Assembly (NCBI GenBank): GCA_947503925.1
Contig: CANNFQ010000001.1
Coordinates: 1,240,001 to 1,304,000 of the forward strand
Direction of reading: 5' to 3'
Source of the DNA: an uncultured Paracoccaceae bacterium
Lineage (GTDB): Bacteria > Pseudomonadota > Alphaproteobacteria > Rhodobacterales > Rhodobacteraceae
Length of the DNA: 64,000 nt
The notes under the pieces are model-generated. The model searched no databases. It saw only the letters and a program-made list of their open reading frames with translations, and was not told the origin of the DNA. Below, piece by piece: positions 7,785 through 16,173 of this stretch. Within the stretch, counting starts at the first letter, position 1. Every line of letters begins with the position of its first letter. Position numbers and translations under genes: made by a program.

Positions 7785-8200
7785 GTGTCAGCCTTCGGTG
7801 TCTTTGCCGGCGTGTCTGCGACAGGCGGCTCGGCGGCCTCTTGCGCCTGCCTATCGGTGGCGGCTTTTGCCATTGCGTCACTCATTTTTTCTTTCATTGC
7901 CTGACGCTCTTCGGACAGGGCCTGTGTGACCGGACCTTTGGTCATGCCCGTGGCCTCTTTGATCTTGTCAGTCCCGAACTTCGCCGGGTTGGAAGCTGCT
8001 TTGATCGAAGATGAGATTTCGCGCACGCCGCTTTCGTCGGCTGCCGCATTCATTGCACGCGAAAATTCACGCGCCATGCTGCGTGCCTTGCCAGTGAATT
8101 CACCCATCGTCCGGAACAAACCGGGCAGATCTTTCGGGCCAATGACAATCAATGCCACGATCCCGACGACCATCATTTCGCTCCAGCCAAGGCCAAACAT
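7781..8200 (-). CDS. tatB: Sec-independent translocase subunit TatB
   Basis: 139 residues. Starts MFGLGWSEMMVVGIVALIVIG with a short membrane helix, the GPKDLP hinge typical of TatB, then a long amphipathic and charged helix to an acidic/Ala-rich tail. Acts with TatC as substrate receptor. AAGGAA lies upstream of the ATG. Second gene in tatABC; overlaps tatC by 4 bases. Confidence 0.92.
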   Translation of the reverse strand: MFGLGWSEMMVVGIVALIVIGPKDLPGLFRTMGEFTGKARSMAREFSRAMNAAADESGVREISSSIKAASNPAKFGTDKIKEATGMTKGPVTQALSEERQAMKEKMSDAMAKAATDRQAQEAAEPPVADTPAKTPKADT

Positions 8201-8223
8201 GCGCAGCGTTCCTTATCGCGAAA

Positions 8224-8436
8224 TCAGGCTTTGTCTTTTTCGTCTTCCGGGGTCACATCACGCGCATCGGCCATGCTGTCTTCCAGCTCTTTCTTGCCGT
8301 CATCAACACCGCGTTTGAACGCCGTGATGCCTTTGCCTACCTCACCCATCAGGCTAGAGATTTTTCCGCGTCCAAACAGGACCAGAACCACAACTGCGAT
8401 CAGCAGCAGACCGGGAAGGCCAATGTTGTTCAGCAT
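8224..8436 (-). CDS. tatA: Sec-independent translocase subunit TatA
   Basis: 70 residues: one N-terminal membrane helix ([17 protein letters not shown]), the FGRGKIS hinge typical of TatA, an amphipathic helix and an acidic tail. TatA oligomers form the passage for folded proteins. ATG 8436 is chosen since AGGAG sits 6 bases upstream; a TTG two codons earlier (8442) is inside that spacing. First gene of the tat operon, divergent from the WYL-type regulator. Confidence 0.93.
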   Translation of the reverse strand: MLNNIGLPGLLLIAVVVLVLFGRGKISSLMGEVGKGITAFKRGVDDGKKELEDSMADARDVTPEDEKDKA

Positions 8437-8643
8437 TTTCAACTCCTATCACGGCGTATCGGCGCCACATGGTTTTCATCTATCAACCTGACAAATAGGC
8501 GTGAAGTCACCCTATGGAAAGCCGCAAAATGAATGATGCGCCCCTCACACACCCCTTTCCTGCAAGGAAATTTCTGTTATTGTGCCATAAAACTGTCAGT
8601 TGCCAGAAAAATGGCAATAATGACGCGAATCGAAAGGAAACCC

Positions 8644-9333
8644 ATGCGTCGCGCCGACAGATTGATGCAGCTCATTCAGATTTTGCGTGATGGCACCTTG
8701 CACAAGGCGGCCACGCTTGCCGATGCGATGGATGTCTCTTTGCGCACAATCTATCGCGATATGGAGACGCTGGCGGCCTCCGGCGTCCCGATTGAGGGCG
8801 AGCGCGGTGTCGGGTATCGCGTAATCGCGGCGATTACCCTGCCGCCGTTGAACCTGACGATGACAGAGGTAGAGGCGTTGCATTTAGGGCTCTCTGCTGT
8901 TGGTCAAGGCAGTGATCCCGAACTCTCTGCCGCTGCAGCGGCACTTTCGGCCAAACTGGACGCGGTTTTGCCGGAGGATCGCAGTAGCGCGCCCGCCGGA
9001 TACGGGTTTGCCATCTATCCCTTTGCCGATGCGGCGCGCAGCTTTCAGCATTTGCCGACGATCCGGCAGGCCATTCGCACCCGCCAGAAGCTGGAACTGA
9101 GGTTGCATGACCATGACAGGATCGTCCGCCCCCTCCAGCTGGATTACTGGGGTAGGCTTTGGACCTGTGTGGTGTGGTGCGAAACGAACAAGGACTTTGA
9201 CGATATCCGGGTGGATGAGGTCACCACATTGCGTATCTTGCCCAGTCTGTTTGTGGATGAGCCTGGCAAATCCTTGTCGGATTTCAATGTGGGTCGGGCG
9301 CAAGCCAAACAGCAGGCGCCACCGTCGGCCTGA
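8644..9333 (+). CDS. HTH/WYL-type (YafY family) transcriptional regulator
   Basis: 229 residues. N-terminal winged helix of the HTH_11 type (residues 1-56, with DAMDVSLRTIYRDMETLAASGVPIEGERGVGYRV) and a C-terminal WYL-like region (about 125-215) in which the WYL triplet itself is not intact. Such regulators sense small ligands or nucleic-acid stress. ATG 8644 has AAAGGA just upstream; the longer frame to 8533 would add an atypical N-terminus. The 3' end overlaps the convergent dioxygenase gene by 50 bases. Confidence 0.8.
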   Translation: MRRADRLMQLIQILRDGTLHKAATLADAMDVSLRTIYRDMETLAASGVPIEGERGVGYRVIAAITLPPLNLTMTEVEALHLGLSAVGQGSDPELSAAAAALSAKLDAVLPEDRSSAPAGYGFAIYPFADAARSFQHLPTIRQAIRTRQKLELRLHDHDRIVRPLQLDYWGRLWTCVVWCETNKDFDDIRVDEVTTLRILPSLFVDEPGKSLSDFNVGRAQAKQQAPPSA

Positions 9334-10057
9334 AATAGGCGATCATACGCCCTTCTGTTTCTGACACCCCGTCCCATGGGGCGACACCGTGCAGCAGGTG
9401 CCGATGTAGCAAGATTACTTCCCCCGGCGCTGCCCGGATCGGCACACGTTTGCATTTGGCAAAAACCTCGCGACGGGCCGCCTGATAAATATCAGTTATA
9501 TCAATATCACCATAACTATGGGGCGCAACGCCCTGATAAACCTTGATGAACGCATCTCGTATGATCTGCTGGCTGCGCTCCCAGACGACAAGGGGGCTGG
9601 CCGCAACCGGGTTCAGCGGTAGGCCCAGAATGAACCCATGTGGTTCACGCAGATGCCGCCGCCGCTGAGGCCCTTCGGGAAGAAGCCCATCAACATGGGC
9701 AGCGTCGCGCAGGCGCCGATAGCGGTGCGCCTTTTCGCTTTCATCAGGGTCCTTGCCTGGGTAGCCGGGATAGATGACCGACAGCTGGGCGCGGTGCCAC
9801 GCCTCTGGCGCATCGACATGGTTTTCCCATGCGCCAGTTAATGGGGTCTGATCGACGCTGCCATCGGGCCCATTTGGCAACGCATCGACGCCGACGCACC
9901 ACGTCCCGCCATGCCGTCGTTCGACCGGGCCGCGCAGGACGTCCCGCGCGGACCTGCATGCCGCATCTGCCCATGCCACGGCAGCCGGTTCAGGGCCAAA
10001 AACATGGTACCCCTGCTGGGCAAACGTTGCCTTTATCGCCTGTGTTTCAGATGTCAT
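9284..10057 (-). CDS. phytanoyl-CoA dioxygenase-like Fe(II)/2-oxoglutarate protein
   Basis: 257 residues. The iron facial triad is visible as HVD (His121, Asp123) and a distal His in LLHRHLLHGVAPW (most likely His223), with Arg237 in GRMIAYFRP as the probable 2-oxoglutarate anchor. That layout fits the PhyH family of hydroxylases; substrate unknown. ATG overlaps the dusA stop by 4 bases, so it is translated with dusA, and its tail overlaps the convergent regulator gene. Confidence 0.65.
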   Translation of the reverse strand: MTSETQAIKATFAQQGYHVFGPEPAAVAWADAACRSARDVLRGPVERRHGGTWCVGVDALPNGPDGSVDQTPLTGAWENHVDAPEAWHRAQLSVIYPGYPGKDPDESEKAHRYRRLRDAAHVDGLLPEGPQRRRHLREPHGFILGLPLNPVAASPLVVWERSQQIIRDAFIKVYQGVAPHSYGDIDITDIYQAARREVFAKCKRVPIRAAPGEVILLHRHLLHGVAPWDGVSETEGRMIAYFRPTVAPAVWLAPDPH

Positions 10058-11040
10058 GCAGCGCGTGCTGTGATCTGGCCTAGCGCCGCCTCGACAACCT
10101 CGACGCCCGCCCCCTCCGCATGTGCGTGCTCAGACAGATAGCGGCGCCAGTTGCGCGCGCCGGGACGTCCCTGAAACAGACCCAGCATGTGGCGGGTAAC
10201 CTGATGCAGCCGTCCACCGGCGGACAGGTGCGCGTCGATATAGGGCAGCATAAGCCGCACAATATCCTCTGCGCTGTTGCTCCGGGGGTGGCCAAAGATA
10301 CGGTCATCCGCGTCCAACAGAATGTCCGCCGGGCTATGATAGGCGGCGCGCCCGATCATCACCCCGTCCAGCCCCTTCCGCAGAAAATCAACCGCCATAT
10401 CGAGGCTGGTGATCCCGCCGTTTACGGACAGGTGCAGATATGGAAACAACGCCTTCATCGCAAGCACAAGATCATAGTCCAGCGGCGGAATATCGCGGTT
10501 TTCCTTGGGCGATAGCCCCTGCAACCATGCCTTGCGCGCATGAATGGAAAACCGGTGAACCCCAGCAGTGCTGACTTGGGCGATGAAATCAGGCAGGATA
10601 TCAGGCGGGTTTTGATCATCCACCCCAATCCGGCATTTTACGGTGACCGGGATGTCAACAGCATCCAACATGGTCGCGCAACACCGGGCGACATGGGCCG
10701 GGTCCTCCATCAACACGGCGCCGAAACTGCCCGATTGCACCCGGTCAGAAGGGCAACCGCAATTCAGGTTAACCTCCGCATAACCGAAATCGGCGGCGAT
10801 ACGTGCGGCCTGCGTCAACTGGGCAGGGTCAGACCCTCCGAGTTGTAGCGCCACAGGCTGTTCGCGCTGGTCAAACTGCAAAAGCCGATCACGGTCACCA
10901 TGTAATACTGCGGGAGCCGTCACCATTTCGGTGTAAAGCAGACAATGCTGGCTCATCAAACGGTGCAGATAACGGCAATGCCGATCTGTCCAATCCATCA
11001 TCGGGGCAATAGAAAGTTTAGCGTGTTGATTTAGTTTCAT
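10054..11040 (-). CDS. dusA: tRNA-dihydrouridine synthase A
   Basis: 328 residues, the usual DusA length. FMN enzyme that reduces uridines in the tRNA D-loop (positions 20/20a). N-terminal SIAPMMDWTDRHCR is the DusA FMN signature; NLNCGCPS carries the catalytic Cys96; VNGGI and GVMIGRAAY are phosphate-binding turns of the TIM barrel. The 5' end of dusA is a documented integration site for phages and islands, and a recombinase remnant lies about 100 bases upstream. Confidence 0.95.
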   Translation of the reverse strand: MKLNQHAKLSIAPMMDWTDRHCRYLHRLMSQHCLLYTEMVTAPAVLHGDRDRLLQFDQREQPVALQLGGSDPAQLTQAARIAADFGYAEVNLNCGCPSDRVQSGSFGAVLMEDPAHVARCCATMLDAVDIPVTVKCRIGVDDQNPPDILPDFIAQVSTAGVHRFSIHARKAWLQGLSPKENRDIPPLDYDLVLAMKALFPYLHLSVNGGITSLDMAVDFLRKGLDGVMIGRAAYHSPADILLDADDRIFGHPRSNSAEDIVRLMLPYIDAHLSAGGRLHQVTRHMLGLFQGRPGARNWRRYLSEHAHAEGAGVEVVEAALGQITARAA

Positions 11041-11141
11041 TTTTCTTTTGCATTCAGATTGTTGCGGGGTAAAGTTGCCACACTAGAATTCGCAGCGATA
11101 TCCCCCGATTTGCCCCTTTTCGACGACTCAGCGCACACGAT

Positions 11142-11300
11142 ATGGCCACTATAGGCAACCTTCCCTCCGGTGGATACCGGATCCAGATCAGACGCAACGG
11201 CCGCTATGCCAGCGAGACCTTTCACCGTCGTGACGACGCCCCCAAATGGGCTCGTCAGACGGAAACACGTGTCGATCAGGGCCTGTCACCGCCGAAGTGA
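11142..11300 (+). pseudogene. tyrosine recombinase (integrase) N-terminal remnant
   Basis: ATG 11142 to TGA 11300 gives 52 residues beginning MATIGNLPSGGYRIQIRRNG and continuing RYASETFHRRDDAPKWA, the N-terminal arm-binding start seen in many phage and island integrases of alphaproteobacteria (LPSG.WRAQVRR.GRYASETF.RREDA). The core-binding and catalytic domains are absent. The same frame continues past the stop with VETLATL, which may be a scrap of the core domain, then becomes unrecognisable. Located just upstream of dusA, the place expected for a dusA-targeting integrase. Confidence 0.65.
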
Positions 11301-11641
11301 GTCGAGACTCTGGCCACATTGAAAAACGGTCTCGGCAAAGAGCAGATTGGGCGGCGAGTGGGAAAACCTCCGCAACGCGCTCTCGAGAGAGGAGATAGCT
11401 GTCAAAATGCAGCCCTTCTCCCGGATCGATGGCTCCGCCGAGCGGGCTTGGGCGTAGGACTGTTTGCAGGTCTTCTGGCCCGCGAAGGCGTCACCATTGA
11501 TCCTACTGCGCGTGACCATCTCTGGTCGGCCCGGACAAAAGGTCCGCCCGAAACTGCTGAGCGACAATAAGCAGCAGACTAAGCTGGGCAGGTTCCGTCG
11601 TGTTGGTTCCCGCTGTCGGACATTCCCTCAGATGAGCACAC
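11301..11641. other. degenerate intergenic stretch after the integrase remnant
   Basis: No convincing gene. The integrase frame stays open to 11570 with non-integrase sequence, and the minus strand has an open 93-codon frame at 11286-11567; neither has a recognisable family, a ribosome site or a credible start. It looks like mobile-element debris between dusA and the phosphonate cluster. Confidence 0.4.
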
Positions 11642-13657
11642 CTACCTGCTGCGCCATGCTTGGGTTCGTTGCAGGATACCGCGAGACGCAATCAGATGGA
11701 CAATGCGTGCTGCTGTGTTGGTATAAAAAATCATCATACCCATTGCAGCGGCTGGGGCGATATCGCCGGCATCATCCATGTTCAGTACCGCGATTGAGGC
11801 GAGCGATGTCTTCGGCGAATATAGAAAAACAACCGCAGAAACTGTCGTCATCGCATTGACGAAAAGGTATATTGAAATATCCATGATCGCGGGCATGCTG
11901 ACCGGCACTGTTACCCGTCTGAAAAGCTTCAGGGTCGGCTGTTTCAAAGAGGCGGATACGGACTCGAACTCACGATCCATCTGTTGCAGCGCTGTTGTTG
12001 CCGTCAAATGGGACACGGTGTAAAAGTGCGTCACAGTCGAGACCACCAAAATGGCCATCGTTCCATAGATGAAATAGAACGGGTTGCTTGGGTTATTGAA
12101 GAAGAAGATGTAGGATAATCCCAGTACCATTCCCGGGATGGCCATCGGCAACATGGCGAACATCTGGAAGACCGTGCGCCCCGTCCTGAAGCCGTTTGAC
12201 TTCTCCACCAGATAGGCACCAAAGAAGATCACGGCGGTACCTATCGCCGCTGTGAGAAGTCCAAGTTTGATCGAGTTTAGATACGATCCCCAGCCCCCCC
12301 CGTCCATGCGCTCGAACTGATAGTTGTTCAGGCTGAAGCTGAGGTCATACGGCCAGAACTTTACCAAAGCCGCAAACTGACAAACGCCCAGGATTCCAAT
12401 GATGAAAGTGGCAACAAGGCTAGAGAAGCCGAACAGCGCCCAGTCAAGTTCGGCTTTCGGCGATGGCCTGTAAGGTACGGACCGGGCAGACAACAAGGCC
12501 ACCTGCTTGCTTTGAACAAGCCTGTCGATGGCAAAGGCGACGATAGCTGGAAGGATGAGAATGACTGAAACGACCGCACCCATCTCAAAATTCTGCTGAC
12601 CGATCACTTGTTTGTAGATGTCGACTGCAAGGACATTAAACTGTCCACCGATCACCTTTGGCAAACCAAAATCGGTGATCACAAGATTGAACACGACGAA
12701 CGCTGCCGACACCAGCCCGTAACGTGCGCCCGGAATGGTCACGGTCCAGAAGGTCCGCCACGAACTGCCCCTTAGGACGACAGACGCTTCGTACAGCCGC
12801 GCATCCGAAATCGACAATGCGGTCGAGATGATCAGGAATGCGTGTGGAAAGGTAAAGAAGACCGACCCGATGATGATTCCGATCGGGCCGTAAATCGACG
12901 CGCCAAAAAGAAGCTCTTTCAGCATCCCCTGGTTGCCGAAAAGGTAGACCAGGGCAATACCGGGCAACAAGGATGGCACAAGAATGGGTGCCATAGCCAC
13001 GAGGCGGAAGAAGCCCTTGAACCGCATGCACGAGCAATTGAGCGCATAGGCGAACCAGAAAGCTAGAAAGACAGTGATAATGGTACTGATCGTCGCAATC
13101 ATCACCGAATTCTTGATAGAATTGGACAATGCCGGGGTCCCAAAGTAGGTTCGGAAGTTATCGATACCTCGGGCCTCTACCGGGCGCAGCTGTACGCGTC
13201 GGAACGTGTTACTGTCCAATTCAACCCAGTCCGTGGTGTCATTCAGGGTCGAGCCGACAAGGAACCGACCCGTGGCGCTTGTGTTGCGAATGCGATAGTT
13301 GACAGAGCTACGAAAGCTGAAGTCAGGAAAGAATTGAGTGACGCTCAGGCGGCCATCGGAGCCCGCGCTCAGATCGCTTTCAGTTAGCACGCTCAGGGTA
13401 TTGTTCAGGTCAGCAAACGTAACAGGTTCATTGAAATTCGTCCCTGTTTCATCGCTGACCTGAATTTCGTAGCCAGCCAGATCGAATGTGTAAGTGGAAA
13501 AGGATTTGGACAGCATCGCATAGAGCGGAAAGATCATTGTGATCAGCAGATAAAGACCAATGACGATCATGCTGCCGCGCATGATGATATCATCGCGGGA
13601 GAGCTTTCGGCGAATTGGCTTACCACTTACGGTGCTCGGAAACGTCGCATCGCTCAT
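11642..13657 (-). CDS. phnU: 2-aminoethylphosphonate ABC transporter, fused double permease
   Basis: 671 residues made of two binding-protein-dependent permease halves (about 170-400 and 455-670), each with an EAA loop (EASVVLRGSSWRTFWTVTIPG; ESVSASLKQPTLKLFRRVTVP) that docks the ATPase. About 12 membrane spans. Between the first helix (30-50) and the first permease half lies a periplasmic segment of about 115 residues. The family (putative AEP permease) is normally found with phnS and phnT as here. ATG overlaps the phnT stop by 4 bases. Moves AEP across the inner membrane. Confidence 0.88.
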   Translation of the reverse strand: MSDATFPSTVSGKPIRRKLSRDDIIMRGSMIVIGLYLLITMIFPLYAMLSKSFSTYTFDLAGYEIQVSDETGTNFNEPVTFADLNNTLSVLTESDLSAGSDGRLSVTQFFPDFSFRSSVNYRIRNTSATGRFLVGSTLNDTTDWVELDSNTFRRVQLRPVEARGIDNFRTYFGTPALSNSIKNSVMIATISTIITVFLAFWFAYALNCSCMRFKGFFRLVAMAPILVPSLLPGIALVYLFGNQGMLKELLFGASIYGPIGIIIGSVFFTFPHAFLIISTALSISDARLYEASVVLRGSSWRTFWTVTIPGARYGLVSAAFVVFNLVITDFGLPKVIGGQFNVLAVDIYKQVIGQQNFEMGAVVSVILILPAIVAFAIDRLVQSKQVALLSARSVPYRPSPKAELDWALFGFSSLVATFIIGILGVCQFAALVKFWPYDLSFSLNNYQFERMDGGGWGSYLNSIKLGLLTAAIGTAVIFFGAYLVEKSNGFRTGRTVFQMFAMLPMAIPGMVLGLSYIFFFNNPSNPFYFIYGTMAILVVSTVTHFYTVSHLTATTALQQMDREFESVSASLKQPTLKLFRRVTVPVSMPAIMDISIYLFVNAMTTVSAVVFLYSPKTSLASIAVLNMDDAGDIAPAAAMGMMIFYTNTAARIVHLIASRGILQRTQAWRSR

Positions 13658-14781
13658 GTGTTTTGCTCCGGCCGGGCAAAGGCCATTAAGCGGCTCGCAG
13701 GCAGTTCGATCAGCATGTTCGCGCCTTCCGACAGCTCTAGCCGTCGTACAGCATTGATTGAAAAGTCGGCGATCAAATCGGCATCTCCGAGAATTTCATG
13801 TTTCAACCTGCACCGCCAGAACGAACCTAAAAATTCCATCTCGCCGACCAGCACTTCGATAGCATTGGATTCGGTCTCGACCACGTCGTCCTGACCAAGT
13901 GAATGCGCGCTATCCCCATGGGGGATGATGTCATTGGGTCGGATTGCGGCGATAATTTCGTCCCCCTCGTTGAACTGATGCGGTGCACATTCCATAAGGC
14001 CGCCGCCAAGCCGGACTTGATTTTTGGATCCAGCCCTAGTGGGAATCTGGTTCATCTCTCCGATGAAATCAGCCACAAAAAGAGAGCTCGGCTCTCGGTA
14101 GATTTGCGTAGGGGTGCCCACCTGCTCGATAACGCCGTGGTTCATCACCACGATCCGATCAGCCATCGCAAGGGCCTCTTCCTGGTCATGTGTCACCATC
14201 ACCGTTGTCACATCGAGTTTGCGTTGCAGTTCTTTGATTTCGTGGCGCAGATGCACGCGTACCTTGGCATCAAGGGCCGAAAGCGGTTCGTCCAACAGCA
14301 ACAAGCCCGGGTTTGTCGCAATCGCTCGGGCCAACGCAATGCGTTGTTGCTGACCTCCGGACAATTGCGCCGGATACTTCTTGCCCTGGTCGGGCAGCCC
14401 TACCAAGGCCAACAGCTCAGCGACACGTGCAGAAATTTCACCCTTGGAGCGGCCAGTGTTTTCGAGCCCATAGGCAATGTTTTTTTCGATGCTCAGATTT
14501 GGGAACAATGCATACGACTGGAAGACGATCCCAAAGTCTCGCGCGGAAGGGGGAAGATTAGAAACTTCGTTGCCATCCTGAAGGATGGTTCCACTTGACT
14601 GTAGATCCAACCCGGCAATCGCACGCAACAACGTTGTCTTTCCGCACCCCGACGGCCCAAGAAAACAAACCAATTCACCTTCGCCGATCTCTAGTGAGAT
14701 GTCTTCAAGTGCCAGGAACTTGCCAAAATACTTCCAGAGATTCTCAATCTTGAGATACGTGTTTTCGACGTTTTTTATCAC
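13654..14781 (-). CDS. phnT: 2-aminoethylphosphonate ABC transporter ATP-binding protein
   Basis: 375 residues. Walker A GPSGCGKTT (42-50), signature LSGGQQQR, Walker B LLLLDEPLSALD, switch His in VTHDQ, then a C-terminal TOBE-type regulatory region. Typical of spermidine/iron-class importer ATPases and of the PhnT family in AEP clusters. GTG 14781 is chosen because GGGGAAGG lies 9 bases upstream; an ATG at 14805 would add 8 residues but has no ribosome site. A 50-base hairpin separates it from phnS. Confidence 0.9.
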   Translation of the reverse strand: MIKNVENTYLKIENLWKYFGKFLALEDISLEIGEGELVCFLGPSGCGKTTLLRAIAGLDLQSSGTILQDGNEVSNLPPSARDFGIVFQSYALFPNLSIEKNIAYGLENTGRSKGEISARVAELLALVGLPDQGKKYPAQLSGGQQQRIALARAIATNPGLLLLDEPLSALDAKVRVHLRHEIKELQRKLDVTTVMVTHDQEEALAMADRIVVMNHGVIEQVGTPTQIYREPSSLFVADFIGEMNQIPTRAGSKNQVRLGGGLMECAPHQFNEGDEIIAAIRPNDIIPHGDSAHSLGQDDVVETESNAIEVLVGEMEFLGSFWRCRLKHEILGDADLIADFSINAVRRLELSEGANMLIELPASRLMAFARPEQNT

Positions 14782-14850
14782 GTTATTCACCCTTCCCCAG
14801 CTCATGAAAGAGCTAGGTTTGCCGATCGGCGTTGCCTGTGTGTCTTGAAA

Positions 14851-14900
14851 ACGTATGATGGCCAGAATGCTATTTGTTTAGCATCCTGGCCATCATATGT
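14851..14900 (-). terminator. strong hairpin between phnS and phnT
   Basis: ACGTATGATGGCCAGAATGCTA (14851-14872) and TAGCATCCTGGCCATCATATGT (14879-14900) pair over 22 bases with only two wobble-type mismatches around a 6-base TTTGTT loop. It starts one base after the phnS stop. There is no long T-run on the minus strand, so partial termination or protection of the phnS message is more likely than full termination, giving more binding protein than ATPase and permease. Confidence 0.7.
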
Positions 14901-14901
14901 A

Positions 14902-15924
14902 TCATTTCGGGTCGGACTTGCCGTCGTATCGGCTCGACCATTCCGCAAGGATTGCCGCGCGATTGTTGGCTGCGAATTCGAAGTCGTTGTCAATCATCGC
15001 GCTAAGCAGGTTTTCGGGGAAGTGCTCTACCGGTTGCGCTACGCCTGGGTAGGCAACGACTGCGTAGCCCACATTGTACATTTCGTTGGCTTCGCGTGTA
15101 ACGGAGAAATCAACCAATGATTGCGCCGCTTCAAGTGCGTCCGTACCGGCGACGATTGCGGTTGCTTCCATGTCCCAACCAACCCCTTCTGATGGCACGA
15201 TAATATCCAAGGGCGCGCCGTCGGCTTTTGACTTGGCACCGCGGAAGGCAAAGGACACACCGATTGGAATCTCTCCTGCCGCAGCCAGCTTGCATGGGGC
15301 CGATCCGGAATGCGTGTAGCGAGCGATGTTTTGATGAAGGGCATCCATGTATTCCCAACCGCCGTCTTCACCGAAGATCTGCAACCAGCTTGAAACGTCC
15401 AGAAAGCCAGTACCCGAAGATGCCGGGTTTGGCATGATAACATGGCCGCGATATTGCTCATCAGTAAGGTCTTGCCACGATGTTGGTGCCTCGAGACCCA
15501 ATTTTTCTGCCTCGACAGTGTTAAAGCATACCGACGCAACCCATGCGTCCATACCGACCCAAGCGGGTGGGTTGTCACCATCAACAAACTTCCTGTCCAG
15601 GTTTTCGACACCGGATGGTGCATATGGCTCCAGCATCCCCTCTGACTTCAAAAGCAGGAGGGATGTAGCGGCTAGCCCCCAGATGGCATCCGCTTGGGGG
15701 TTGTCCCTCTCTGCAAGAAGTTTTGCGGTAATTACGCCAGTTGAGTCTCGTACCCAGTTGATCGTTATGTCCGGATGCGTTTCGTTGAATTTCGCGGCGT
15801 AGCGCGCCAGGTCCTCGGCCTCAACGGCTGTATAGACGGTAAGTTCTGTTTCGGCGAATGCGGCGCTCGACATCAACGCCGCCAGTGCAGCACCGACGAG
15901 TGCTGCCCTTTTAAGAGTTGCCAT
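14902..15924 (-). CDS. phnS: 2-aminoethylphosphonate ABC transporter substrate-binding protein
   Basis: 340 residues. Sec signal peptide MATLKRAALVGAALAALMSS with cleavage after AFA. Mature part starts ETELTVYTAVEAEDLARYAAKFNETHPD, the iron/phosphonate class of periplasmic binding proteins, matching the PhnS group found with phnT and the fused permease. AGGGAG precedes the ATG. Captures AEP in the periplasm. First gene of phnS-phnT-phnU, with the upstream FAD gene 250 bases away on the same strand. Confidence 0.88.
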   Translation of the reverse strand: MATLKRAALVGAALAALMSSAAFAETELTVYTAVEAEDLARYAAKFNETHPDITINWVRDSTGVITAKLLAERDNPQADAIWGLAATSLLLLKSEGMLEPYAPSGVENLDRKFVDGDNPPAWVGMDAWVASVCFNTVEAEKLGLEAPTSWQDLTDEQYRGHVIMPNPASSGTGFLDVSSWLQIFGEDGGWEYMDALHQNIARYTHSGSAPCKLAAAGEIPIGVSFAFRGAKSKADGAPLDIIVPSEGVGWDMEATAIVAGTDALEAAQSLVDFSVTREANEMYNVGYAVVAYPGVAQPVEHFPENLLSAMIDNDFEFAANNRAAILAEWSSRYDGKSDPK

Positions 15925-16105
15925 TGCTATCTCCCTTGCTGTGTTCTTTTCACATTGTTCCCTGTGATCTTAACAGTCTCGCAAATATTTCTAACAAACC
16001 AAATTGATAATTCTTGTGATATCATAGGATTTGGTAATGAAGTCGCGTCAAATCTTGCGCGGCCGAAAGCTCATGCAATGCATATCATTACATGACGGAA
16101 ATGAG

Positions 16106-16120
16106 CCTGGCGTTGCCAGG
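16106..16120 (-). terminator. short hairpin downstream of the FAD/GcvT gene
   Basis: CCTGGC-GTT-GCCAGG is a perfect 6-base stem with a 3-base loop, about 55 bases past the stop of the oxidoreductase on its transcribed strand and about 180 bases before phnS. No T-run follows, so it is only a candidate attenuator or 3' end. Confidence 0.35.
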
Positions 16121-16173
16121 ATCGGCAAGCAATTCGCGGTTACAATATCCATCATACTACATGTCAGCGGGCG

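Noticed and set aside
11286..11567. 93-codon minus-strand frame near the integrase remnant
   Set aside because: No ribosome site, no recognised family, overlaps the decayed element; left as degenerate DNA.
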